Shown here in pieces: positions 11,742 to 21,792 of a DNA stretch of 64,000 bases; position 1 is the stretch's first letter; every line of letters begins with the position of its first letter. The translations under genes were made by a program, and so were the position numbers. Source of the stretch: Sclerotiophoma versabilis. Taxonomy: Eukaryota; Ascomycota; Dothideomycetes; Pleosporales; Didymellaceae. The notes below the pieces were generated by a model. It worked only from the letters and a program-made list of their open reading frames with translations, made no database searches and was not told the origin of the DNA. Where the stretch lies: assembly GCA_012274445.1 (NCBI GenBank), contig JAAROD010000026.1, positions 992,001-1,056,000 of the forward strand, written 5' to 3'.

Positions 11742-13165
11742 TCATTGAATGGCCATTGGCTGCATGGTTGGCAGCGACACATTCGGCTCCGCTATCGAAA
11801 GGCGATTCTGCGGCAGGATGGGAGTCTGGGGTAAGGTGGGAGTGGCGGCCGTGGTAGTCAAAGCTGGTGTTTGCACTTGCGTCTGCACAATCCTCTTGCC
11901 TTCGCCCTCTCTCCTTCTGACAAGCAGGCTCTTGAATGCGCCCAACCACTTGGCCAGTTCATTCTCGCTCTTCGCACAGAAGCGAAAGTTCTTCTCCTCG
12001 GAGATGACCTGCATGCAGTACTGCTTGCTCCTGCTAACACTGTCGATGTCCACGGCGTCGATGATGCTCTCGAATGGAATGATCAGGTGGGCCGAGTACT
12101 CCTCGGCGTTCTTGTAGAAGGCAAGACATTTCGGGCGCAGGACGACCCAAACCTTCTTCCACTGCCGCACGCCGCCTTTTGATTTCAGCACGTACAGCCA
12201 GCCGTGGTAGACGACGCGGTCTGGGTCGGACTCGGAGCTAGAGGAAGGAACGTTGAGGTTGGAGGTCTGGCTGACGTTTCGGTTGCGTGGGAGGGGATTG
12301 CGCGTGTTCGATTGGGAGTAGGGGAGGGAGTTGGAGGAGGCAGGTGGAGCAGAGTCGGAGAAGTCGAAGTCGGAGACGGAGCCGTGTTCGTTGCCAGAGT
12401 AGTTGAGGGCCTGCGAGGGGCGGCGGGCGCTGTGCATGGGCACAGGCTGGGTGTCGGGAGGCAGGGAGCTGGAGGGCAGGGACGACGGCTCGGCTTCAGA
12501 AGAAGAAGAGAGGGTGCTGGAGTGCGGCTGGGGCGAGCGGTCGAAGCCGGTGAAGGTCTTGGCGCCGGTGGGACTGAGCAAGATCAGCTCGCCCTCCTCC
12601 TCGTCGATGCGCGCTTCTGCGCAGATGAGGTCGACCCAGTGCTGCGCCTCTCGCTCGGTGGCGGCGCCGAGGTGGAAGTTGCGTGCGGGCGAGAAGATGC
12701 CGAAGACGTGGTCCATCTTCTTCTTCGAGTCCTTCTGGCGGGCGACGGCGGTGATCTCGGACAGGTTGATCTGGTGGCGCAGCTTGGTCTCGGCCCTGTC
12801 CTTGTAGACGGACAGGCAGTTGGGGCGCAGGACGAGGTAGATTGGCTTCCATTGCTGTGCGGGTCAGTACAGGACGGTGCAACGTGGGCGGTGGGGGGAG
12901 CAGTGCGCACCTTGGTCTTGCGGGTGCGCTTCAGCGCCGAGCCGGCCTTGATGATGCGGTCGAACTCGAAGCAGCCGTTCTGGTTGACGGGCGACATGGT
13001 GCCTGCACTGTGCGCCTGGGCCTGGGCGTGGATGCTGGGGAAGCGCAGCTGCGCGGGCGTGGCCAGCTTCCTATCCACGGGCGTGGCCAGCGTCCTGCTC
13101 ACGGGCGCAGGGGAGCGGTTGACGGGCGGCGGGTGGGCCGGGGTGTGCTGTGCGCCTTCCGCCAT
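11742..13165 (-). CDS. OPY1: tandem PH-domain protein (Opy1-like)
   Basis: Two-exon gene (13165-12911 and 12854-11742) of 455 aa. PH domain 1 spans roughly residues 62-170. It starts 'FDRIIKAGSALKRTRKTK', continues over the phase-0 56-nt intron with 'QWKPIYLVLRPNCLSVYK', and ends in the PH helix 'EREAQHWVDLICAEA'. A Ser/Pro-rich linker follows. PH domain 2 (about residues 290-395) shows 'HGWLYVLKSKGGVRQWKKVW' and the helix 'SENELAKWLGAFKSLL'. Two PH domains and little else is the plan of yeast Opy1, a PI(4,5)P2-binding protein, so a membrane phosphoinositide-binding role is likely. The symbol rests on architecture, not on a search. The N-terminus is Pro-rich with internal repeats of LATPV type. 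It is divergent from EFL1. Confidence 0.75.
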
Positions 13166-13765
13166 GGCTGCGGCCGGGCTACATCAAACGGCAGGCGGGC
13201 GTCTGCGGGCGGCGGGCGGTGGTGTGGGCGGCGGTGGTGTGCGTGGCAGCGGTCTGGGGCGGTCGCGGTGGGCGTGTTGTTGGGCGAGCGAGCTGATAAT
13301 TCCGCTGCTATGATGGAAGTGATGCGGATCGCCACACGCGAGCGACAGGGGGAATGCATGCACCGGGCACACTCTCGCAGCACCGAGGCCAGCGGCGGCG
13401 GGCAGCGCTATATCTGCGGCGCCTCTGAGGCATCCTGCACGCGGCCGGTGCTGAGGCCAGCCTGGGTGCCGGCGGCGATGCAGCGCAAGAGCAGCCCGCC
13501 GCGGGCCTCGGGAGCGGGCGCGCAGCTGTCTTTGCTGCTAACGGCCAACGTCTGGCTGTGACGTCTGCGCGCGAGACGGCCGCCGGGTGGGGCGCGCTGG
13601 CTTGCTCCGACAGAAATCCCAGACCCAACGACGCTGTTTGACCACACCACGTCTGCGACACCACCGCGCCCTGCAATCTCACACCGCCCGCCCGCCCGCC
13701 GCATCCAGGCCCCCGCGAAACACGCGCACGCCTGCTTCCGGCGCCGACACCACCCACTGCCCGCC
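13166..13765. other. divergent promoter region, GC-rich
   Basis: A 600-nt spacer between the starts of the PH-domain gene (13165, minus) and EFL1 (13766, plus). It is strongly GC-rich, so several long spurious open frames appear. I see no gene. Confidence 0.55.
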
Positions 13766-16700
13766 ATGCCCACCATCGCCTCCGACCAGCTGGTGACGCT
13801 GCAGCAGCAGGCAGAGGGCATCCGAAATGTCAGCCCCGCCCGTGACCTGCCCGTGCCTGCCGTCGCCGTGTGCTCACCCTCGCCAGATCTGCATCCTCGC
13901 CCACGTCGACCATGGCAAGACGTCGCTCACCGACGCCCTCATCGCCACCAACGGCATCATCTCCCCCAAGCTCGCCGGCAAGATCAGGTACCTCGACTCG
14001 AGGCCAGACGAGCAGCTGCGCGGCATCACCATGGAGTCGTCGGCCATCTCCCTCTACTTTTCGCTGCTGAGGCGCTCCGCCCCCGACGCCCAGCCCGAGA
14101 AGAAAGAGTTCTTGATCAACCTGATTGACTCGCCCGGACACATTGACTTCAGCTATGAGGTCTCCACAGCATCGCGTCTGTGCGACGGCGCCATCGTGCT
14201 CGTCGACGCCGTAGAGGGCGTGTGCAGTCAGACCGTCACTGTCCTGCGCCAGACGTGGATTGAGAAGCTGAAACCACTGCTTGTGATCAACAAAATGGAC
14301 AGGCTAATCACAGAATGGAAAATGAGCCCTGCTGACGCACACACACATCTGAACAAGCTAGTAGAACAGGTAAACGCCGTCATGGGCAGCTTCTATCAGG
14401 GTGAGCGCATGGAGGACGATCTCCGGTGGCGCGAGAAGATGGAAGAGAGGCTCAACGCTGCAGCCGCCGAGAAGACTAACACCACATCGTCCGCAGTGTC
14501 AGAAAATGGTGAGAGCGTAGACACTACAAGTACCCCTGCCGAGTACGAGGAAAAGGATGACGAAGACATCTACTTCGCACCCGAGAAGAACAACGTCATC
14601 TTCGCCAGTGCCATTGACGGATGGGCTTTCACCGTCAAGCAGTTCGCCGGCCTCTACGAGCGCAAGCTCGGCATCAAGCGCTCAGTGCTCGAGAAGGTAC
14701 TGTGGGGCGACTACTTCCTAGACCCCAAGACGAAGCGTGTGCTCAGCTCCAAGCATCTCAAAGGTCGCCATCTGAAGCCCATGTTCGTCCAACTGGTGCT
14801 CGAGAACATATGGGCTGTCTACGAGGCCACCACAGGAGGTAACAATGGGAAGGGGTGCGTGGATTTCCTTTCCTCAATCTTCGTTCTTTCTGCTTGTTCT
14901 GTACATATTCTAGCCAATATACTTATTTGCTGCACATCAGAGATCCTACCATGGTCGAAAAGATTACAAAGTCTCTCAACCTCAACCTCCCACCGCACAT
15001 CCTGCGCTCGCGCGACCCGCGTGCCGTTCTGACCGCACTTTTCGCCGCCTGGCTGCCTCTGTCGACCGCCCTACTGGTCTCGGTCACCGAGTATCTGCCT
15101 TCCCCCACCAAGGCTCAGGCCGAGAGGATGCCAGAGATTATCGATACTTCCGTTGGCGCTGATCACGTCGCACCAGAAATTCGAAAGGCTATCACGAATT
15201 CCGACAAGTCCAAAGACGCCCCTGTTGTAGCTTATGTCAGCAAGATGTTCTCTGTCCCCGAAAGCGAGCTGCCACAGCACAAGCGAAGAACTGGCGCACT
15301 GACTGCAGAAGAAGCACGCGACCTGGGGCGCAAAAAGCGAGCAGAGCTTGCCAGGCAACAAGCTGTTGCTAACGGCGAGAGCCCAGATGTCGGCAGCATA
15401 ACAGACGCACTTGGCGCTGCCGCTATCGGGGAAGATGAAGCACCTGCTGAAGAGGCAGCGCCGACCGATGAAAAGGCTGAGCATCTCATCGGTTTCGCTC
15501 GCATCTACTCTGGCACGCTCAGCGTGGGTGACGACGTCTATGTGCTGGGTCCCAAGTTCTCACCGGAATACCCGCATGCAGAGCCCGAACCAAAAAAGGT
15601 CAAGGTCACTGCGCTCTATCTTATGATGGGACGTGGCTTGGAATCGTTGAATTCCGTACCCGCTGGAGTTGTCTTTGGCATCGGCGGTCTTGAAGGCCAT
15701 ATGCTCAAGTCTGGAACGCTCTGCTCACAGCTTCCAGGATCACTGAACCTGGCTGGTGTGACCATGGGTTCTGAACCAATCGTTCGTGTAGCGTTGGAGC
15801 CTGAGAACCCCTACGATCTTGACAAGATGATTAACGGCTTGAAGCTATTGGTCCAGTCTGACCCCTGTGCTGAGTACGAGCAACTGCCCAGTGGAGAACA
15901 CGTCATCTTGACTGCCGGCGAATTACATCTCGAGCGATGTCTCAAGGACCTCGAAGAGCGCTTCGCCAAGTGCAAGATCCAAGCTGGTGAACCCATCGTC
16001 CCCTACCGAGAGTCGACTGTTGCTGCGGCCGAGATGAACCCCCCCAAGAACCCAGAGCTAGGCCGTGGTGTTGTCGTTAGCGCGACAGCAAGCAAGCAGG
16101 TGTCGGTCCGCATGCAAGTCCGTCCTCTACCACCCAGCGTTACTGAGTTTCTGAGTAAGAACTCTGGTTCCATCAAGAGGTTGAATACCGAGCGAAAGGC
16201 TCAGGAGACCAAGCATTCAGATGAGCAGACGGCTGCTGAGGTCCGGGGGGCCGAGCAGGACGGCATGCAAGAGGCTGAGCAGCGCGAGAGCGGACAAACA
16301 CTTAGCCCTGCGGAGTTCAAGAAGCAGCTCAAGGCGGCTTTTGCAGAAGCCAAGAAAGAGAAGGACATTTGGACCGACGATGTCATTGACAAGATCACAG
16401 CGTTTGCACCGCGCAACAGAGGGCCAAACATTCTGATCGATGGTACTGGCATCTGCAGTAAAGCGTAAGTTCTCGCCTCCGCGACGACTTTCACAAACTA
16501 ACAGGCCGCAGTCTTGCAGACACCACAGAGGACGATGTCACTTCCGACCGTACCTCAAGCGCCCGTTCCTTCGCTTCCACCATCATCTACGCCTTCCAAC
16601 TCGCCACCGCCCAAGGCCCCTGCTGTGCCGAGCCCGTGCAGGGCCTCGCCGTCTTCCTTCAAGATGTGACTCTTGAAGAGTCGGCGACAGAAACCGACCA

Positions 16701-17211
16701 CCACCGTCTGACCGGCGAAGTCATCAAAGCCGTGCGCTCCGGCATCCACAATGGCATGCTTGACTGGTCGCCCCGCATGCTCCTCGCCATGTACAGCTGC
16801 GAAATCCAAGCCTCAACCGACGTACTCGGACGCGTATACGCCGTGCTCACACGCCGCCGCGGCCAGATCTTAAGCGAAACAATGTCCACCTCCGCCGCAT
16901 CAACAACAGGAAACCAGACCTTCACCATCTCCGCCCTCCTCCCTGTCGCAGAATCATTCGGCTTCTCAGACGAGATCCGCAAGCGCAGCTCCGGCAGCGC
17001 CAGTCCACAGTTGAGGTTCGCCGGCTTTGAGATGCTGGATGAAGACCCGTTCTGGGTGCCCTTTACCGAAGACGAACTGGAGGATCTGGGCGAGCTGGCC
17101 GATCGCGAGAACGTTGCTAAGCGCTACGTGGACCGCGTGCGCAGGAGAAAGGGCCTGCTCGTCAAGGAAGTCAAGGTCGAGGCTGAGAAACAAAAAACGC
17201 TTAAGCGGTGA
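13766..17211 (+). CDS. EFL1: Efl1/Ria1 GTPase, 60S ribosome maturation
   Basis: EF-2-like GTPase that works with Sdo1 to release Tif6 from cytoplasmic pre-60S subunits (known for the family). Four exons: 13766-13828, 13887-14854, 14941-16464 and 16512-17211, giving 1084 aa against 1110 in yeast. The G1 motif AHVDHGKT lies at about residues 26-33. Switch I/G2 shows 'DEQLRGITMESSAIS', G3 is 'DSPGHIDF' and G4 is NKMD at about 156-159. The Efl1-specific insertion after the GTPase core is acidic (around residues 190-235). Domain IV/V ends in the EF-2-like 'VYAVLTRRRGQILSE'. The first intron joins 'AEGIRN|ICILAHVDHGKT', as in other fungi. A tandem repeat lies directly downstream. Confidence 0.95.
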
Positions 17212-17974
17212 ATTGGGATGTGGAGAGGGGGCGCGTTCTGGGTCCAAGGCTGGAGCGAGAAGAAGAGTGTGCAATGGTGGGATGGCCAGACGGCCTGACA
17301 AAAGACGGCCTGACAAAAGACGGCCTGACAGAGACGGCCTGAAAAAGACGGCCTGAGAATAGACGGCGTGGCGTGGCCGGGACGTGAGATACCCAGAACA
17401 ATCATCACGCACGCACACACCTAATGAATATATAAATTCAGTTCCCGCTTAAGAACAAGTTTTTTTTCAAATTCAACCCGCTTCACACGCTAATATCTAT
17501 CCTTCTTTTACTACGAAGTAATGTCTTCTATAGCTAGTGGTTATGTATTTTGCCTTGTCTTGCCTTGTTTTCTTTACTCTTCTGTACTCCTTTACACTCC
17601 TTTATACCCCCCCTTATTGTGGGATTCCGATGGATACTAGGGATGACTTGACCCCACTTTCCCAATATTCGCATAATCAAAACTCGCAGGTCGCAGCGTA
17701 GGTTGTAGAGTAATAGCGGAGGGAATTGCGAAAGGTAAAAGATGGCAGTGATCAAGCCGCAGCAGCAGCAATGAAAGGTTAAGGAGAATCCTTGCTCAAG
17801 CTGGCCTAATCCCGGTGAATGTACAATCCTAAACACTATGAGCGGATTTGCTAGTAAAGAAAAATCATCCATCTGCTTACCAAAACCCCCAGTTCCTTAT
17901 CATCTCGTCCAGTGATCTGCCCAGTCTCAGGGTCCAGGCGAACAGCGTGGCCTTGAAGATGAGCAACCCAGTGG
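17212..17974. other. intergenic region downstream of EFL1
   Basis: About 760 nt. It holds the 15-nt tandem repeat (17288-17373) and an AT-rich, T-rich stretch. On the minus strand between about 17980 and 17885 a short open stretch reads 'GHAVRLDPETGQITGRDD' and ends next to a GTAAGC donor-like motif. It could be a further exon fragment but I cannot assign it. Confidence 0.45.
17288..17373 (+). repeat. minisatellite, six copies of a 14-15 nt unit
   Basis: Consecutive copies of AGACGGCCTGACAAA: two full 15-nt units, then units ending CAG, AAA and GAAT, and a truncated last copy. It starts about 75 nt after the EFL1 stop, probably in its 3' UTR. Each unit contains the short palindrome GGCC. Confidence 0.9.
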
Positions 17975-18239
17975 TTACAGAAATTCACGGACTAGGGCCG
18001 CGATAGCCATGCTTCTCAATTCTTTGACCTCACATTCACGTCCCTGTTCGAGCCTTGATCTCTCTTCGTCATCCAACTTTTCAATGCTGCACTGACCGTA
18101 TGTCTTGGATGGTGCGGAGCAGCTCTGCCTCTGTGCGGCCTATTCTTGGGGAAGAATCTTGGCTCCGTCGAACGTAGCGACCAGTAACATCCATAGCGCC
18201 ATGCACAGAGAAGGCGATGAAGTAGGATGATTTCTTACC
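17975..18239 (-). pseudogene. relic of peptide:N-glycanase (PNG1) C-terminal region
   Basis: On the minus strand 'GKKSSYFIAFSVHGAMDVTG' followed by RYVRR and 'RTEAELLRTIQDIR' matches the C-terminal end of fungal PNG1 (deglycosylating enzyme with transglutaminase fold). The frame ends in TGA at 18081. One nucleotide over, it resumes as 'EKLDDEERSRLEQGRE' and 'VKELRSMAIAALVREFL' to a TAA at 17975, which is the expected continuation in PNG1. The catalytic Cys-His-Asp core is not found upstream, where another gene begins. It is therefore a truncated and frameshifted fragment rather than a working gene. The resemblance was judged by eye from family memory. Confidence 0.65.
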
Positions 18240-18297
18240 GCAGGCTAGAGTTCGTGTGCCAGCCCATTCAACACTGTGGGATAGGTCTTGCTTACCG

Positions 18298-19230
18298 TCA
18301 GTATACAACTGCGGCTCTAATCAAATCTTTCTGTCGTTCGATATCTTCGAAGATCTGATACGCAGAAACTACACATGCCGGGCCTGTATTAGGCGAGCCT
18401 GCAGTAATGTGGCCGTATAATTTGCCCGAGGATGTTTCGTGGACCCAAGAGCTACAGTCGCCATTGGACAGAGGTTGTTCTAGTAGGATACTGTAGGTCT
18501 CTTGGTAGCCTGCCGTGCTTGGTGCTCGCATGAATGTGGGAGTTGAGATAGCGACCCCTACAATGCTGCCTTCAGACGCTGTATTCGCAACTACTTGTAT
18601 GTTGTCCTCACTACTGAGATCCTCACGTGTAAAGTGAGTGGGATAACCAGTGCTGTCAGACGACGCGCTTGCAGGCTGCTCACACAGAAGGATGAAGGCA
18701 TATTCAAGCTCTGCATGGGATCCGTCAGATGATGAGAATGCCAGATCGCCAATCTTCGAAAGGTTGTGCAGCAGTTGAATTTCCTGTCTGGCCGTGGTGA
18801 ACTGCTCACTGTCAGTGTCGACTCGGAAGGGGGTGAGAGCTGACTCGAGGTCCTTTAAGGACTTTATACGGTCCATCTCCAGATCTGAGATAACAGATGC
18901 GTTGCTTGGGTAGCTAAGAATGTCTGAGTCATCGTCGCTCTCCGAGAATTGCATTTCAGCGTCGCTATGGTCAAATGTTGCGGCTCTCAGTGGTGTGTTG
19001 GCAAACGCATGACCAGCAATCATGGCATAGTCGACATAGTTGATGCGAATCGCGCCTCCCCTGGTTGCTCTTCGCATTGTGTTGAAATCAGCTCTGATTT
19101 CGTTCTCAATGAACAGAGTCGAGCCAGCGCTGATTGGAACTTTAGTGCTGAATGTAATGGTTCGTCGATCTCTGTGTTCTTTAGCTTGCATGTCTGCCGT
19201 TTCGTTGCGCCATTTCTGAAATGCATGCAT
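18298..19230 (-). CDS. uncharacterised fungal protein, S1-protease-like family
   Basis: An open frame of 310 aa with no intron needed. 'GGAIRINYVDYAMIAGHAF', 'IGDLAFSSSDGSHAELEYAF' and 'GKLYGHITAGSPNTG' occur in the order seen in a widespread uncharacterised fungal family that resembles trypsin-like proteases ('GG..l.n..yg.TagH', 'DyAlie', 'G.l.GhI.aG'). A full catalytic triad is not evident, so activity is doubtful. An in-frame TAG lies two codons before ATG 19230, and 'GCATTTCAG' right after the ATG looks like a splice acceptor. The true N-terminal exon could therefore be missing. It lies between two relics and may be degenerating. Confidence 0.5.
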   Translation of the reverse strand: MHAFQKWRNETADMQAKEHRDRRTITFSTKVPISAGSTLFIENEIRADFNTMRRATRGGAIRINYVDYAMIAGHAFANTPLRAATFDHSDAEMQFSESDDDSDILSYPSNASVISDLEMDRIKSLKDLESALTPFRVDTDSEQFTTARQEIQLLHNLSKIGDLAFSSSDGSHAELEYAFILLCEQPASASSDSTGYPTHFTREDLSSEDNIQVVANTASEGSIVGVAISTPTFMRAPSTAGYQETYSILLEQPLSNGDCSSWVHETSSGKLYGHITAGSPNTGPACVVSAYQIFEDIERQKDLIRAAVVY

Positions 19231-19531
19231 GCTCTACTGGGCTGAGCAGGCTGAAGTGCTGCCAACCAATGGAGCACCCTGCTTGCAAACACATCCTCTC
19301 CACACGAACTTGGCCTGCGCGTCGCTGCGCAAATGGACCGATCTAGTATCCGAAACATCAATGTGGGTTTTATATAAGAAGAGAAAAACGCATGTCGCAT
19401 TTCGGTAGGGTAGCACAGTGCGGTAATGAACAACCATGTATCTTTCACCATGCAACTTTCCTGAAGACAGTTGAAAGGGCTTGTGATAAATGTACATTTG
19501 CCAGAAAGTAGCTGATCTGAACAGTTCACTA

Positions 19532-19917
19532 CTACCCCAAGGCCTTATCGAAGAAATGCAACGTACCCTCGCTCTACTCTGTCCTCAATCGGACCCTGTG
19601 GTTTGTAAGTGGTATCGCCAGTTGCCTACGGATCTTTCTATCGACAGCCAGTTGACATTATGCGGTCATCTGAAGACCGACGACCGTCAAATCGAGAAAT
19701 TCATACACTGGCACAACCGTTTAGTAGTGCTGAAACAGGTTTCGATGAGGCAACCCCTCAAAATATGTCTCAATGGTGGCATGATCGACGTAATGGAGTA
19801 CAATGGTATAATTCTTGGGTTGCCATAGTAGTGTTGACACTCACATTACTCTTCGGCTTCATTCAGAGCGTCGAGGGAGCTCTTCAGATGTACGCCTCCT
19901 TCAAGGGCAACAAGTGA
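19532..19917 (+). pseudogene. frameshifted C-terminal relic of a tail-anchored fungal protein
   Basis: Frame 1 reads 'LPQGLIEEMQRTLALLCPQS' and 'CGHLKTDDRQIEKFIHWHNR' to 'VVLKQV'. The continuation 'FDEATPQNMSQWWHDRRNGVQ' (start only; a hydrophobic helix WVAIVVLTLTLLFGFIQSV follows) lies in another frame from about 19741 to the TGA at 19917. Together they match the C-terminal quarter of a common uncharacterised fungal family that ends in one membrane helix. A single missing T at 'AGGTTTCGATGAGG' explains the break. The long N-terminal part of the family is absent upstream, so this is a truncated and frameshifted remnant. Confidence 0.65.
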
Positions 19918-20593
19918 TTGTAGTGACACCTCGATCTATCATTCTATCCTGCTAGGGCTTAATGCTCTCGCCACGACCAAGACAAGCATCGAATCCGGAG
20001 TAATAACATATGGGTTTGAGTTGGATTGTTATTTCCTGGGACGACGCGGTCTTTACAAGGATTTCGATTCAACAAAAGAATCGAGTGAATGTGTCTTGAA
20101 AGGCAACAGCTATGGGACAACAAATAGAAAGTAAGCCTGCACCGTCCACGAATTCGCCTGGTTTTCTCCGCAGATAACATTGGCAATCATATTCACGTAT
20201 GGCATGATCGAGATAAGTAGGCATGAGCATAGCAAGTCGACGTTCACTGCTCACACTCGAAGCTTAACCGAACAGCACGCAATCGCACCCCCACATGTCG
20301 CAGACGCCTGCCCCGCAACACCAGTTCACTATCGCAGCACCCAAGCCGCCAATTTCCATAATCATGTGGATCAAAATGGTGGCAAGACCAACAACAACCA
20401 TTAGCAAAGCTTGGTATCACTGTCTATCCTGCACGTCAGGTTGGAACCTTGCAATGTTGCGATATTGTCCCATCGGCACCATGTGATCTTTTGGTAAGCA
20501 AGAGTTGTGCTGGGAGATCTTAAGTATCTCTAGCCGTTGCTCTGGAATGATTCTTGATAGTAATTCCCACATCTCTTATCGAACTGCTCCATC
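19918..20593. other. intergenic region upstream of the dioxygenase
   Basis: About 680 nt without a supported gene. It probably includes the promoter of the Jlp1-like gene. Confidence 0.5.
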
Positions 20594-21792
20594 ATGGCTA
20601 CAGAAACCGTTACCCTCAACACCAAGACCACTGATGCGACAGCACAGGCCCAACACGCACGCGAACCTCTCAAACTCAAGGGTGTGCTTGACCAGTATAA
20701 ATCTTTTGATGTGACTCCGGTGATTGGTCGAGAGTTCATCGATGTCAACCTAAAAGACTGGCTTGAAGCGCCCAATTCTGATGAGTTGATTCGAGACCTT
20801 GCCATTACCAGTAGGTTCGACTGATCTCCGCCACACAAGAAAGTTGTTGATTATTGATTTAGTCTCTCAGCGTGGCGTAGTCTTTTTCCGCAAGCAAGAT
20901 GACCTGAACAACGATCTTCAGAAGCAACTCGCACAACGCTTGGGTGAGCTCTCAGGCAAGCCAGAGACATCAAAGTTACACATCCACCCCGTCATCAATG
21001 CCGGTCGTCGTCTCGGTGGAGGGGACAATGAGATCAGTGTCATCAGCTCTGAACAGGCCAAGGAGATCTACAAGAACAAGTTTCTGAATTTTGCAGACCG
21101 TAAGCAGAGTTCGAAGGGAGGCTGGCATAGTGACATTACATTTGAGAAGATTCCCAGCGACTATGCGCTTCTGAGATTGACCGAACTACCAAAGACCGGG
21201 GGAGGTGAGTTTGACTCAGTCGTTTAGCAATAGCTGGCTAATGTACTTGGTAGACACCCTGTGGGCCTCAGGATATGAGCTGTACGACCGCCTGTCGCCA
21301 CCATACCAGAAGTTTTTCGAGGGTCTTACTGCCACATATGCGCAGCCTGGATTCAACCTCGCTGCAAAGGAGAATGGATTTGATCTGTACGACAAGCCTA
21401 GAGGTGCCCCCGAGAACGTCGGAAGCGAGCTGGTCGCCGAGCACCCTGTGATCAGAACGAACCCAGTGACAGGCTGGAAGTCGGTTTTTGCTGTCGGTCA
21501 CCATGTTCAGCAAATCAATGGCTTGACCAAAGAAGAGAGCCAACATGCACTGGACTGGTTTGTGCAATTGATCGTTGAGAACCATGACCTACAAGTCCGC
21601 CACAGGTGGCAGAATGAGAATGACCTCGCCATCTGGGACAATAGGAGCGTGTACCATACTGCTACGTACGACTACAAGGGACTGGGTCCGAGGACTGGAC
21701 AGCGAGCTGTGAGCTTGGGTGAGAAGCCGTACTTTGACCCGAACAGCAAGTCTCGCCACGAGGATCTGAGTCTTAATGAGGAGAACTCATAG
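20594..21792 (+). CDS. JLP1: TauD/Jlp1-like 2-oxoglutarate-dependent sulfonate dioxygenase
   Basis: Fe(II)/2-oxoglutarate dioxygenase of the TauD family, closest in layout to yeast Jlp1, which releases sulfite from sulfonates so they can serve as sulfur source. Three exons: 20594-20810, 20863-21204 and 21254-21792, giving 365 aa. The iron ligands are His161 and Asp163 in 'GGWHSDITFE' and distal His321 in 'SVYHTATYDY'. The 2-oxoglutarate-binding arginine follows in 'GPRTGQRAV'. 'ELPKTGGDTLWASGYELYDR' is rebuilt exactly across the second intron. ATG 20594 gives a short N-terminal extension before the conserved 'YKSFDVTPVIGREF'. The gene sits 1.2 kb upstream of, and in the same direction as, a Soa1-like transporter, which supports a sulfonate role. 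Substrate range is inferred. Confidence 0.88.

Noticed and set aside
12204..13313. 369-codon plus-strand open frame
   Set aside because: It is antisense to the tandem-PH gene in very GC-rich sequence; composition is Gly/Val/Arg/Ala filler and there are no domains.
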